Below, one piece after another: positions 42,066-54,540 of a stretch of DNA of 64,000 nt. The stretch is taken from assembly GCA_037074615.1 (NCBI GenBank), contig CM073551.1:17421750-17485749 (forward strand). The letters run 5' to 3'. Position 1 is the first letter of the stretch, and each line of letters begins with the position of its first letter. The notes below the pieces were generated by a model. That model did no database searches and was not told the origin of the DNA. It worked only from the letters and a program-made list of their open reading frames with translations. Source of the DNA: Leucaena leucocephala. Its lineage: Eukaryota > Streptophyta > Magnoliopsida > Fabales > Fabaceae. The translations under genes and the position numbers were made by a program.

Positions 42066-44500
42066 TACACGAACACCGACACCAGATTTCCTTTAAACAA
42101 AAAGCAGATCATTTATCCTCAATACTTTAATAAAGATTAGTCTTCATCATGAGCTTTGGCCAATTAAAGAAAACTAAATAGCTAATTTTATAAGAACCAA
42201 TAAACTATGTAAAACAGTAAAAAATAATTTTTTAGGAACAAAATTATTATACTTCTTAATTTGTGTGCAATAAACTTTTTTATAATTATTTAATTAAGTT
42301 AAATTTAAATATTATCAAATTCAATTAGAAATATCTCTTGTTAAGGATATTTTTTGTACTTCTACTTACTTAAATTTAAAATTTTATATTTAAGTGGTTA
42401 AAATTTCTTCTATTAAAACTAATATATATTATTGTGTACAATACCTTTAAAAGACCGCAATGGAATCTTATTAAAATGCTCTAACGATAATTTATTATTG
42501 TAATTTTTAGAAGAGATTTTACCTTTTTAAAAAAATTTACAGTAAAAAATTTAAATTAGAAAGGCTTGAATTTTTTACTTTACTCCTAAGCTAGCCCCAC
42601 TCCCCCGATATTATATCAAATTCACATAAGTAACATAAAAGAGACTTTTTCATAAAATTATCTAATACCGGCAATTATCGGATCAAACTAAATCATTATT
42701 TAGCCTAATCGAAATTAAAGCAATCCTTCAAACATGACTTCTTCTATCCACAAGTTTTGATTGAAACCTCCGCTTTAGTTAAAAGATGTCAATCTTTTTC
42801 AATGGACTCATTCATTATTGTTATAAAAAAAATATTTCATATGTAAATTAATAGAAAAGTAACAAAGATTTTTATTTAAAAATAATAAAAAAATTCTTAA
42901 ATTAATAGTAACCAGAGTTTATTGATCAAATTAATATTTTCTAGTGATTTGTGTGTGATAGATGAGCGGGAGTTTTGTTATATAAATAATTTGTTTAAAG
43001 TACTTAATATATGAATTAAATAATTAATTTATATAAATTAAAAAAATTAAAAATATATATTAAATATTTTAAAATAATATTTTTAATTATAATTTGTATT
43101 AGAATTATACATTGATAAAATCTCTCCGCATACAATAAAAATAATTTTAAAAAATTATAAATTTAAAAATAAAATAAAATATTTATTACATTTACAGTAA
43201 AAGATGAACAGTAAATCTTTTTTTATATATTTAAAATCCGACATACTTCAATCATGATAAAGCAGGTTGCATGGTGGTGGGGTACCAATCCTATAGTGAT
43301 TTGATTTGAGTGATACGGATGAGTCGGAGATTTTTGAATAAACGACAAAAACACGCATAAAAAAGATGTAGACAAATTAAATTAGTGAGATGACTTGACA
43401 ATGCCAAAAATCTGAGAAGGACAAATGACTTTGCAATTTACTTTGTCAGGGGTTTTAATTTAAAATTTGTATCCCAACTTTGTCCTTTAACAGGAATCAC
43501 TTTATCCTTCAACTGTTGGGCTTGGGAGATCTGAGCATTACATTCTGAGGAGAACCACCTAAGATTTTGGTTCTTAAAAGGATGCCTATAAGTGAGATTA
43601 ACAATATTTATTAACCAAAACTCTCAAGACGTCAAGTTGATTTTTTTTATTTACATACATTTTTTGTTCTAATTTTATTCGATGTGAAACTTCTTCCCAC
43701 ATTAAGCGACATTTCTAAATGAAGATGAAAAGCTAAATTATTTCGGATGTTGTTTCTTAGGGTCACTATATATAACATCACCTTGAAACTTTTCATAATA
43801 AATTGAGCCTTGATTCTCTTTTATACCACCTCAGCCTAAATAAAATACTTATAAAATATAAAATATTTAAATAATACTTCACATATAATTTAAAATATTT
43901 TTTAAATGCTTAAACAATACAAAATACTTAAATAAATATTTAAAATATTTATTTGACTATTTAATATTTAAATAAAAAATATAAACTACTTAAAATTTAT
44001 GTAAATTACTAAGTGTTATTTTTTAAATAACATAGTATATAATAAAAAATATAAAAATTATGATACGATAAATACGATTAAATTTAATAGTAATTTTACT
44101 TAATAATTAAAATATAAAATATTAAAATTTTTAATTTAAGTTTTTAATCGAATAGTAGTAATAATAATGAACGGATAAAGGAGAGTAACCACTAGTATAC
44201 AGAGGGAAGGGGGATAACTTTTACTCATTTATAAATAAAAAACAAAGATAATAAAAATATTGAAAGAGGTCAAATAAGATTATATATCATTTACAAAAAC
44301 AATAGAGGGGGATTTTTTACACCAAGGAATTTGACATGATTTGATTTGAATGACATATAATTTTCATATTGTTGTTGTTTCATTTTTAAAAAATATGCAT
44401 GAAAGTAGAATAATCTCCTCATGGTAAACGTTAAAAAAAACAATTCATTATTAAGAATATTAAATTTAAACTATTCAAAAAGATCAGATTGCTTTGGGCA
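42066..44500. other. AT-rich spacer with a duplicated segment
   Basis: 42105-42190 is a partial copy of the 30040/31675 repeat. 43432-44160 repeats 39014-39440 plus 40058-40385, so L2 and L3 lie in a tandem duplication of about 3 kb. 42200-43430 is AT-rich with nothing recognised. Confidence 0.5.
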
Positions 44501-44509
44501 GATGGATAA

Positions 44510-46784
44510 GAAATCAGATCTTACTAATTAGTCCGTAAACCAAGAGAACCATATCTAAAAGTTACCTTTGCTCAATCTAAATGAGAAGTTGATCACCTCG
44601 TTGAGCTTGAGATGTGATAGGCAGCAACTAAAGTTCTGTTGATGAAAACAAGAGAGAGACAATAAGTAAACACCAAACATATTTATTTTTGGATAACACA
44701 AGGAACATGTTATTGTTCAAATTAATCCTAATCCAAAATTTCTAACCACCAAAACAGATTTTACCAGTATCACTTTTATGCTCAGAACCACTAAAACTTC
44801 TCAAGTGCAGGCGGCTTCTTCTTCTTCTTCTTCTTAGATTTTTATATATGCTTGGTCCCAGCAAAAGCTACAGTATATGCTGAAGATTAGTAGCAAGAAA
44901 AGAAATCTTTAAACCGGCCTCCTCTTGTTTGTTTTTTTAACTTAGTTCAGATCTAAAGACTTGAATACAGGCAAGCAGTACAAAACCACGTAAAGAAGAG
45001 TTTGTGCCACCAAAATTGACAATTAAGAAAATAACCAACTTAATCAATGCAAACAAGGGTGAAAGCTTAAGAGATTCTAAACGAAAACACCCATCTTTTT
45101 TTTTTTTTTCTCTTAGAGTGGGTTCATATTGAACTGGACAGGAGTCAAAAATTGAAAGATTTTTTTTCTAATTTTAAAACATTTTTTTATTGACAAGAAC
45201 GCAGAAAACTTAATGCCAAAGAAGAAGAATAACATTTTTTTTTTAAATGTCGCTTTTATCTGGATATAAACAAAACAAACTCGATCAGAAAATTGAGAAC
45301 AAGTGAATAAATATAGTAAACATAAAAACTGGAAAAGTTTTGGAAAGAGTGAGGTTTGAAATGGTGTGCGTAACTTGAGGGAAGGGAAGAGCAGAAGAAT
45401 TATGAAGAAGAGAGTTGTAAGCTGAATGCGAAGAGCACTAAGAAGATGAAGCCTGTAACTTTACCGTTCACAAATTGTACTATTTCCCTTGTCATAAATT
45501 GGTTGTCTCCCTACCATTGAAAAGAATGGTACGAACTCCTTATTTTATTTGGTGAGGTAGCTGAAAATAATGGGACGATATTAAATTTGGAACACGAGGT
45601 CCCTGAAGATAATTAAATTTAATTTTAAATATAAAATTTTAATTTATTTTATATATTAAATTTATAAATTTTTTAAAATATTTCCATTAATAGTATAAGG
45701 GAAAGAGTTTCAATCCAAAAATAATCATAATAAAAGACATCGTTTTAAAAAATATTAAATTATATTTACTATAAATAATTAATATAATTATTTTTTTAAT
45801 TTATTTAAATTAATTATATAATTCTTATATTAAACATCCAATCTCGAGGTACGGAAATTTAGATGGGGAGAACCTGTTTGTGCTTTTCTAGTGTTTGTGG
45901 TAAAAACTTTTATGACCGTGGAGATTGCAGTGTTTGTGGTAAAAACTTTTATGACCGTAGAGATTGAGCTAAAAATATCTGTGGGGCAATATATATAATG
46001 GCACTTGCTTCCAGCTGATCAGCCAACTAGCTGTTGCCCGCGTATTAAAAGATAGGGTTGGTTTATTTTACTCCCTCTTATTTTTAATATAAAAATTAAT
46101 TAATATTTTTAAATGAATTAAACGAATTTATATTATATATTTATTAATCTATCAAAATTAATTAACTAACTTTTATATTAATTATAATTAATTAATTTAT
46201 TTAATTTTCTTAATCTATTCAAAAAAAATTAACTAATTCTTATATTAAATATAAGAAAAATATTAAATATTTTACAAATTGCCGCAATTGCTTTTGATCT
46301 CCCTCCATTCCCTCTCATTAGTGCTCATTAATTGTAATAAGTGAAACCAAACTCCTCCTAAGCCATATTATAAAAGATGCCCTTGTCCAAAATATTTTCT
46401 ACAACTCTTTTATAAGAGAATATAAATGAGCCACCGGTTAATTAATAAGCTACGAGTCAATTTTCTTAATATCATTATTTAAATCAATAAAGATATTTCT
46501 TAAATAAAATATTTAATGGTTCATGTATTTTTAAACATGACTTATATTTGGGATAAAAAATAAAATAAGAGTAAATGATTGTATGAGATGTGGTGCCCAT
46601 GGTCTACCCCCTACAGTTTCCTTGACTAATCAATTAGGCGATGCTTTCAGTTCACAGTTTCCTTGATTCTAAGATTGTTTTCGTTAGCCTCTTTTTTTTC
46701 TTTCGGCCTAATCATTCACATCACTATCGCCCTTTAATATAATGAAGACATATGAGAATTTCAAATTTTAATTAAACACTAATG
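44510..46784 (-). promoter_or_regulatory. Leader/promoter block, copy L3, without a receptor body
   Basis: 44510-45465 is the leader copy (donors GATACTG|GTAAAA and GCAAAG|GTAACT kept). 45451-46784 is its upstream part, repeated at 51381-52284 and 52987-54540 (CATAAATTGGTTGTCTC, GAAAAGAATGGTACGAA, GAGATTGAGCTAAAAATATC, AGGCGATGCTTTCAGTTCAC). To its left, where the gene should be, are only repeats and then L2. Confidence 0.6.
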
Positions 46785-47560
46785 ATGCGTTTGGCTCGAC
46801 AAGAAAGAAAAGGGGGGAGGGATTTTAATAGAGGGAAGAGGAGAGAAAAGAAAAATTTTAATATTATTTTGTTTAGAATGATAAAAGAAGAAGTGAGATG
46901 TGGGATTTTAATATTATCTTATTTAATTTAGAAAGGGCGGGAGGAAAAATATTTTTATATAAATAATTATCCTTATTTTATTTGAAGTTATTTTGTTTCA
47001 ATAATTATAAATTTGATATATAAAATTATATTTTTATGATTTTTAAAATTGAGTACATATAATTATTTCTTCAATTAATAATAACCAAGAAAATAAAAAA
47101 ATGTAACGAAAGAACCATCCATAAATTTAGCAATCATTTCTTTTTTAAAAAAATTATATCCTTAGCCATTTGAAGGAGAAGCCCAATTGAATAACAATAG
47201 CATCACTGTCAAGTAGAAGATGAAGATAGAGGTTGGAAAATAACGGGAGACGGTAGAGATGAAAACAGCGGCAAGATTAAGGAAGCAATAGAAGTCGAAG
47301 TTAAAATCGATGGCAGGAGATGGAGAAGGAAAGCTCTCACACGTCGAAGATAGAGAAGCAGTGGTTGAGTAGTGGTGGAAGACGGAGGAGAAGTGAAGCC
47401 GATGATAATACTGTGTACAATAAAAAGGGTAACTTAAGAATATTAAAAATGAACATAGGTATATTAGTCTACATAAGGTTAAATATTACCCCTCCCTTCC
47501 AAATTCCCTCAGTTTTAGAAGGGAGGGTTATGAGGGGATAGAATTTTTTTTTCTTAAATT
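46785..47560. mobile_element. Repeat element inserted in the L3 upstream region
   Basis: The sequence before it (AATTTCAAATTTTAATTAAA) is shared with 54505-54530, but from GCGTTTGGCTC onward it diverges, so this is an insertion. It is related to 33050-33420. The end TTTTAGAAGGGAGGGTTATGAGGGGAT is near 47540. No transposase ORF. At the matching site near 54540 there is a short insertion starting AGGTTTGTTTGGTATGAGG. Confidence 0.4.
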
Positions 47561-48024
47561 TTTCTTCCCTACTTAAAAATATTTAGATAACTTTTGAAAA
47601 AAAAATTTGAAAAAAATTTATAAAAAAAATTATTCTAAATAAATAAATATTTAAATAATTATTATTAGAAGTATTTTTGATATTAGTAAATTATCATATG
47701 ACTTTATAAAAAAAAATCAATTTTTTTCCTCTTTCTCTCATCTACCACCAAGGATGAAGATGAGAAGCGACAGAAGAAGATGACTAGCGACGGAGGAAGA
47801 AGAGACGACCCAGGGTAATTTGTTCACAGGAATCCCAGTGTAGATCTTCTTCCTCCTCTTTTGCGAAAGTCTAGCAACGACAACGACAAACTGAGTGACC
47901 CATGGCACACAACAAAAACGGACACAACGGAAGCACAAGGCTGGTGCCGAGAAGAAGAGCAAAAGAGAGAAGGGAAGAGAGAGAGAAGAGGAAGAAGAAA
48001 ATAAAGAAAAAATACGAGTAAAAT
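47561..48024. other. Low-complexity spacer
   Basis: 47570-47730 is A/T-rich. 47740-48010 is purine-rich (GAAGAAGA, GAGAGAGAAG). The short ORFs follow composition only. Confidence 0.5.
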
Positions 48025-50084
48025 TGTTAACAAAATCAAGTAGAGAAGAACATCTTCATATTGATTAACTATTGAGCAACATGCTCATTACAATTATAGA
48101 AACCTACTTAGGTTTACACACTAATCTACCCTCACTTGAGGGAGATAAACCAACCCCACTTGGGGACTTTGAGGAGAGACCCAAGTTACCCTCTCCTTCA
48201 CTATGGTGAAGATTACATAATCTCTCACACTTAACCAATAGGCTATGACCCTTTATATAGAATTAGAGTCATCTAGTAACCAAGTGATTAACACTAATCA
48301 CCTAATTAATTTAACCTTCTAACACCCCCGCTCAAGTTGACACCCCTTAGCTCTAGGTGTTCAACTTGCCAACACAACACAAGGGAATAAGGTGAATTAA
48401 ACCAAACCATTTTCATTTTATAAACTGAACATTGAACATTGCTCTGTTTCTCTTCTTCATCTTCTTCTTCGACTATGATCTTGTTGCAGTCCTCGAATGT
48501 CTACTTCTCTTCAAATACCTCTAGAAGCTTCCATGGCAGCTCTTCTTCATGAATCACAATCTCATTATATCCAGAATCAAAAAAAACGATGAAGACCGCG
48601 AAGAGAGGTCTCAAAATCTGCCTTGCTGTATTCTTGATCTTCTTGATCCTTCTTGCTACTGTGATTATTACACTAATCTTCACCATTGCAAATCCAAGTT
48701 GATCAGAAACCCTTCTAAACGACCATAATTGCACCTTAACACCCTCCTTGGGATCATTAGATGCCACAATATTTTTCCAACTTTCCATTAGATTATAAAT
48801 TCGGCAACCTCGCTTCATATTCTGTCGCCATCTTTTCAGAAACAAGTTTTTTTTTTTTTTTTGAGATTTGTACCCAACACCAACACTTTTATAGATGGAG
48901 GCTTATATTTATTTGTCGGAGTCTCCTCCAAAGTCTCAAGCTCTTGAGCCTTTTTGATATCACGACCTTTCAGTTCATGAAGAATCATGTTCTTCGTCTC
49001 CCTAGGAAGTTCAGAAGAGGATAAATGATCTTCCTTAGAATCTTGATCATGGTACCTTATAACAGCTTGTTTGCCTTTATATTCTTCTTCATGAATCTTG
49101 TCCTTCGTCTTCTCCAATGATTGAATCAAATTCAGTGCACGTGGAGGAGGTTCAGAGGAGAAATGATCTTCGTTAGAATCTTGATCGTCGTAGCTTATAA
49201 CTTGTTTGCCTTTATCTTCTTCTTCTTCTTGAATCTTTCTCCTTTTCGTTTCTTCTTTATCGATTTCCTCTGATCTTCTTGGTGTTGGCATCTTCTTCTT
49301 ATTCTCTGTAATGAGCAACAAAAACCAGAAGTATTATCTTGTTTATCTCCCTGTATGTTTCTTTTTTTTTTTCTGAATGATATTTATCTCTCAAGAAGAA
49401 GCTGTGAATTTGATGAGAGAAGAAGCAGCAATCCATTCTGCGCAATACACCAGCTCAGTTTCTTAATTCTCTTTGGGACTTGCTCATTCTTGAAGTGGAC
49501 TTCCACAATACTGAAGTAATCAATTTCAGGCTAGTGACACTGGAATTCTGACTTGTACCAAAATTTAGGACGTTGGACGGGAGCGAAAACCATCCAAGAA
49601 TCCATTCAAGAATATGGCGCCATTAATTTAAATTTGCACAAAGAATCCATTCAAGAACTTTTCAATATTGAAAGATTTCAAGAACCAAAGGTGTGATGTT
49701 GCCGTCTTCTTAGAAAAGATGAAGGAAGTATTGAAAGGGTATTGCTTCAACATTTCTGTCCCAAGGATGACTGCTTTGATACCATGTTAACAAAATCAAG
49801 TAGAGAAGAACATCTTCATATTGATTAACTATTGAGCAACATGCTCATTACAATTATAGAAACCTACTTAGGTTTACACACTAATCTACCCTCACTTGAG
49901 GGAGATAAACCAACCCCACTTGGGGACTTTGAGGAGAGACCCAAGTTACCCTCTCCTTCACTATGGTGAAGATTACATAATCTCTCACACTTAACCAATA
50001 GGCTATGACCCTTTATATAGAATTAGAGTCATCTAGTAACCAAGTGATTAACACTAATCACCTAATTAATTTAACCTTCTAACA
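48025..50084 (-). mobile_element. Non-autonomous LTR retrotransposon, identical LTRs
   Basis: LTRs 48025-48324 and 49785-50084 are 300 bp each and look identical base for base. They begin TGTTAACAAAATC and end CTTCTAACA, and the element is flanked by a perfect 5-bp duplication AAAAT (48020-48024, 50085-50089). On the minus strand, directly after the LTR, TGGTATCAAAGCAG (49784-49771) is the primer-binding site. GAGCGGGGG before the other LTR (48325 side) is the polypurine tract. The 1,460-bp interior has no gag, protease, RT or integrase. It carries host-like coding sequence instead. Confidence 0.93.
48501..49291 (-). pseudogene. B3-domain (DUF313-like) gene fragment captured in the LTR element
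   Basis: Two minus-strand frames. 49291-48840 starts MPTPRRSEEIDKEETKRRK, is rich in Glu/Lys/Asp, contains two related units (YDDQDSNEDHFSS and YHDQDSKEDHLSS) and ends in a lysine run. 48845-48501 has LKRWRQNMKRG, YNLMESWKNIVASN, EGVKVQLWSFRR and QLGFAMVKI, which together match the plant B3 subfamily of the At2g31720/DUF313 type (LxRW, YxLxxxWxxVVxxN, VQLWSFR, LxFAL). A run of 16 T (48847-48862) shifts the frame between the halves. B3 domains bind DNA. The same strand as the element means it would be in its transcript. The B3 assignment is from remembered motifs. Confidence 0.6.
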
Positions 50085-50504
50085 AAAATAATAATTAAAT
50101 AGTATACTAAAGCTATTATGATGAGTAGGTTATCTAAAATTATAGTTTAGTCCATAATTTTTTTAGATAAATATATCTGTTTATTTTTTTAAATTAAAGT
50201 TTGGACTAAAAATTCTTTTAAAACATAGGTTACATATTTATTCAAATAGTCACTATATGTATTAACTTACACCGATTACAAAGAAAAATAAATATAATAA
50301 ATAATTGAAATGTGTATGATTCTCTATTATTAAAAAAAAAATATGGGGCTTTGTTACCAAGAAGGAGTTAGACATGATTTGATCCGAATGTTATAAATTT
50401 CATATTATTGTTGTTTTATTTTAAAAAGATACGCATGAAAAATGAAATAATTTCCTAATGGTAAACTTAAAAAAGAAAAAAGAGGATTCGTTATTAAGAT
50501 GTTA
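50085..50504. other. AT-rich spacer, no gene seen
   Basis: 50340-50470 repeats words of 44320-44460 (GACATGATTTGAT, CATATTGTTGTT, ACGCATGAAA), so the duplicated receptor flank extends here. Confidence 0.45.
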
Positions 50505-52284
50505 TCAGTTCGAAAACAGTACTGCAAGAGAAGCACTCCAAAAAGTTACCTCGCTCAATATGAATGAGAAGTTGACCTTTTCTTGAACTTGAGAATTGAG
50601 ATGTGAGAGGCAGCAACGTAACTAAAGTTCTGTAGTTGAAAAGAAGAGGGAGAAGTCAAGTAAATAAAAAACATATTATTGTTGATACAAATCCAAAATT
50701 TCAAAGATATTACCGGTATCACTTTATGAACAGCACCACTTTCTTGCGTCTGATAAACCACAGATGAAGACACAACCAAAACTTCTCAAGTGCGCCCTAC
50801 TTCTTCTTAGATTTTTATATGCAGAAGAGTAGCCGAAAGGAAAGAAATCTTTAAACCATATTTTTTTCTTTTTCTTTCTTTTTTTAAAAATTTAGTTCAG
50901 ATCTAAAGACTTGAATACAGGTAAGCAGTACAAAACCTTCTAAAGACCGAAGAGATTTTTTTTTTAAAAAAAATCCTAAAAAACACCCATCTGAATTTCA
51001 AAATTTTAAATTAAGATTTTTTAAAAAAAATTATAAATAACTTTACGAGAGTTATAAATAGCTTATAAAATATAATAAATAGAATTTTAAAATTTAAATG
51101 GGTGTTTTTTAAGATTTTTTCTTCTTTTTTTTTTTCTAAGATTGACAAGAAAGTAAACAACTTAATCAATGCGAAACAAGAGTGACAGCTAAAGAGATTT
51201 TAAACGACCAAAACAAACTCGACCATAGATATAGTAAACATAAAAACTGGAAATGTTTTGGAAAGAGTGAGGATTGAAATGGTGTGCTCGCAACTTGAAG
51301 GAAGGGAAGAGCAGAAGAATTATGAAGAAGAGAGAGTTGTAAGCTGAATGTGAAGAGCACTAAGAAGATGAAGAAAGACTGTAATTTTGCTGTTCACAAA
51401 TAGTACTATTTCACTGGTCATAAATTGGTTGTCTCCACCATTGAAAAGAATGGTACGAAGTCCTTTTCTTATTTGGTGAGGTGGCTGAAGATAATGGGAC
51501 GATCTTAGATTTAGAACACGAGGTCGCTGAAGATGTCATTACTTCTATGCAGAAAATAATTACTTCCTCCTATTTTTAAATTTATAATTTTTTATTAAAA
51601 TATCCTTATTACTAATATATATGAAAATGCTTTTATCTAAAGCTAGTCATAATAAAAGATATTGTTTTAACAAAATTAAATTATATTTATTATAAATAAT
51701 TAATATAACTAATTTTTTAATCTATTAATTAGTTATAAAATTAAAAATCGATAGTATATGTAATCTAAAGAGATACAGAACTTTTGGATGGAGAGAACCT
51801 CTTTGTGCCTAATCTAGTGTTGGTGGTAAAAACTTTTATGTCCATAGAGATTGAGCTAAAAATATCTGTGAGGCAATATATATAAAGGCCCTTGCTTCAT
51901 CCTTATCCGCCAACTAGCTACTGTACGCGTATTAAAGATATATAGAGTTAAAGTTGTTTTATTTTACTGCTTCATATTTTTAATATAAAAATTAATTAAT
52001 TTTTTTTAATAAATTAAAAAAATTAAATAAATCAGACGACTTCATATTATATATTTATTAATCTATTTAAGTTAGTCACCTAACTCTTATATTAATTATA
52101 ATTAACTAATTATATTAGTTATAACTAATTTATTTTATTTTTTTAATTTATTAAAAAAATTAACTAGTTTTTATATTAAAGATTAGAGGAGTATTAAATA
52201 TTTTACAAATTATCATAATTGATTTTGATCTCCCTCCGTTCCCTCTCATTAGGTCTCATTAATTGTAATAAGTGAAACCAAACT
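50505..52284 (-). promoter_or_regulatory. Leader/promoter block, copy L4, without a receptor body
   Basis: 50505-51370 is the leader copy (GAGCGAG|GTAACT and GATACCG|GTAATA donors kept). 50970-51120 has an inverted A/T-rich insertion (AAAACACCCATCTGAATTTC ... AAATGGGTGTTTTTT). 51381-52284 is the upstream part matching 45451-46784. No receptor coding follows to the left; the LTR element at 48025 is there instead. Confidence 0.6.
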
Positions 52285-52522
52285 TAATGCCAAAGACGAA
52301 GAATAACATTTTTTTTTAAATATAACTTATATCTGGAAATGACCAAAATAAACTCGATCAGAAAATTGAGAATAAGTGAATAAATATGGTAAACATAAAA
52401 ACTGGAAACGTTTTGGAAAGAGTTAGGATTGAAATGTTGTGCTTGCAATTTGAAGGAAGGGAAGAGCAGAAGAATTATGAAGAAGATCAGACAGTTGTAA
52501 GCTGAATGCTAAGAGCACTTAA

Positions 52523-52983
52523 GGATTAGTTCTTAGAGAATAGATTCTGGGAAGAATAGATTTTGGAGAATAGATTTTGAGAAGAATAAATTTTAGGAAT
52601 AGAGATATGTAGATGATTAGTAGTAGAATTATTTTTTATATTGGTAAATTATCAAAAAGGGTATGATTTGATTAAAAGTAAAATAGAGGAAAGATGATAG
52701 AGAAGAAAGAGGAGAGAGAGGAGAGAGGAGAGAGAAAAAGAGAGAGGAAAGAGAAAAAGAGAGATAAGAGAGGAGAGAGCGTAAGAAAAAGTATGAGTAG
52801 AATAATAATTGGATAATCTATAACTTAGGTTTCAAACTAAAAGTTATTTTCAGTGGTTTATTCAAAATTAATATTTTACCTAAAATCAATTCTCAACAAA
52901 AAATGATTATTTATGTAAAAAGATTTTAAACCGTAATTTTAATTAAAATTAATTCTTAAAATTATATCCCAATCCATTCACAA
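52523..52983. mobile_element. PIF/Harbinger-derived MITE, 461 bp
   Basis: Flanked by TAA on both sides (52520-52522, 52984-52986). Its first 170 bp match the reverse complement of the Harbinger end at 26330-26481 (GGATTAG, GAGAATAGATT, GGGAAGAATAGATT, GATGATTAGTAG). The outermost 11 bp of the terminal repeat are gone. 52690-52790 is a GA-rich tract. No ORF. Confidence 0.75.
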
Positions 52984-53224
52984 TAAGAGTTGTAACTTTA
53001 CCGTTCAGTACTATTTCCCTTGTCATAAATTGGTTGTCTCTCTACCACTGAAAAGAATGGTACGAAGTCCTTTTTTTATTTGGTGAGGGAGCTGAAGATG
53101 ATGGTACGATCTTAAATTTCGAACACAAGGTCGCTGAAGACGTCATAACTTCTGTGCAGAAACGAATTTCCACTGAACCATTAGATATCACTTAAATAAA
53201 ATTTTAAATTTAAATTTTAGTATA

Positions 53225-53342
53225 CATAAAAAAAAATTTATTAGGAGACTCACCTACCATAATTAAGTGCACGACGTAAGTCAGATTTAAATATAATCAA
53301 AATAAATTTCTGATGAATTGGGTGGATAACCGAAAAAAAAAA
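53225..53342 (+). mobile_element. SINE fragment, 3' half
   Basis: Diverged copy of 33973-34068: GAGACTCACCTACCATAATTAAG, GCACGACGTAAGTC, GAATTGGGTGGATAACC then A9. The tRNA-like head is not recognisable. Confidence 0.6.
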
Positions 53343-54540
53343 TTCTATGCAGAAATAATTACTTCCTCGTATCTTTAATATAAAAATTAATTAAAAAATT
53401 AAATTTAATTTTAAATATAAGATATCAATTTATTTTATCTTCTAAATTTATAATTTTTTCGTTGTTTATGTGAAGAATTTTCTATCTAAAAATAGTTATA
53501 ATAAAAAATATTATTTTAAAAAAATTAAATTATATTTATTATAAATAATTAATATAACTAATTTTTTAATTTATCTAAATTAATTATCTAATTTTTTATA
53601 TTAGAATTAGGTAGTAAATCGAATCTCAAGATGTACGGAATTCTGGATGGAGAGAACCTTTTTGTGCTTTATCTACTGTTGGTGGTAAAAAGTAAAAACT
53701 TTTATGTCCGTAGAGATTGAGCTAAAAATATCGTGGGGCAATATATATAATGGCCACTTGCTTCCTCCTGATCGGCCCACTGACTATTGTACGCGTATTA
53801 AAAGATAGAGTTAAAGTTGTTTATTTTACTCCCTCTTATACTATCTTTAATATTAATTAATTTTTTTAGGTAAATTAAAAAAATTAAATAAATCAAATAA
53901 ATTTATATGATATACTTATTAATCTACCCAAATTAGTCAATTAACTCTTATATTAATTATAATTAAATAATTTATTTAAAAAAATTAACTAATACTTATA
54001 TTAAGGATTAAATAAATAGTAAATATCTTACAAATTACCATAATTGATTTTGATCTCCCTCCATTCCCTCTCATTAGGGCTCATTAATTGTAATAAGTGG
54101 AACCAAACTCCTCCTAAGCCATGTTATAAAAGAAACCCTTGTCCAAAATATTTTCTACAATTCTTTTATAAGAGAATATAAATGAGCCACCAGTTAATTA
54201 ATAAGCTAAGAGTCAATTTTCTTAAAATCATTATTTAAATCAATAAGGATATTTCTTAAATAAAATATTTAATGGTTCATGTACTTTTAAATATGAATTA
54301 TATTTTGGATAAATATTAAAATAAAAGAGTAAATGATTGTAAGAGATGTTGTGGTGCCAATGGCCTGCCACCTACAGTTCCCTTGATTAATATATTAGGC
54401 GATGCTTTCAGTTCACAGTTTCCTTGATTTTAGGATTGTTTTCGTTAACCTCTTTTTTTTTAGGCCTAATCATTCACTTCTCAGTCGCCCTTTAATATAA
54501 TGAAGACATATGAGAATTTCAAATTTTAATTAAATACTAA

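Larger units (their letters stand above)
52285..54540 (-). promoter_or_regulatory. Leader/promoter block, copy L5, partial and interrupted
   Basis: 52285-52519 keeps only the 5' pyrimidine-rich leader part (CTCGATCAGAAAATTGAGAA). 52987-54540 is the upstream part in full. A Harbinger-type MITE splits them at GAGCACT|TAA. L4's upstream block runs straight into L5's leader at about 52284, so the copies are in direct tandem. Confidence 0.6.
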
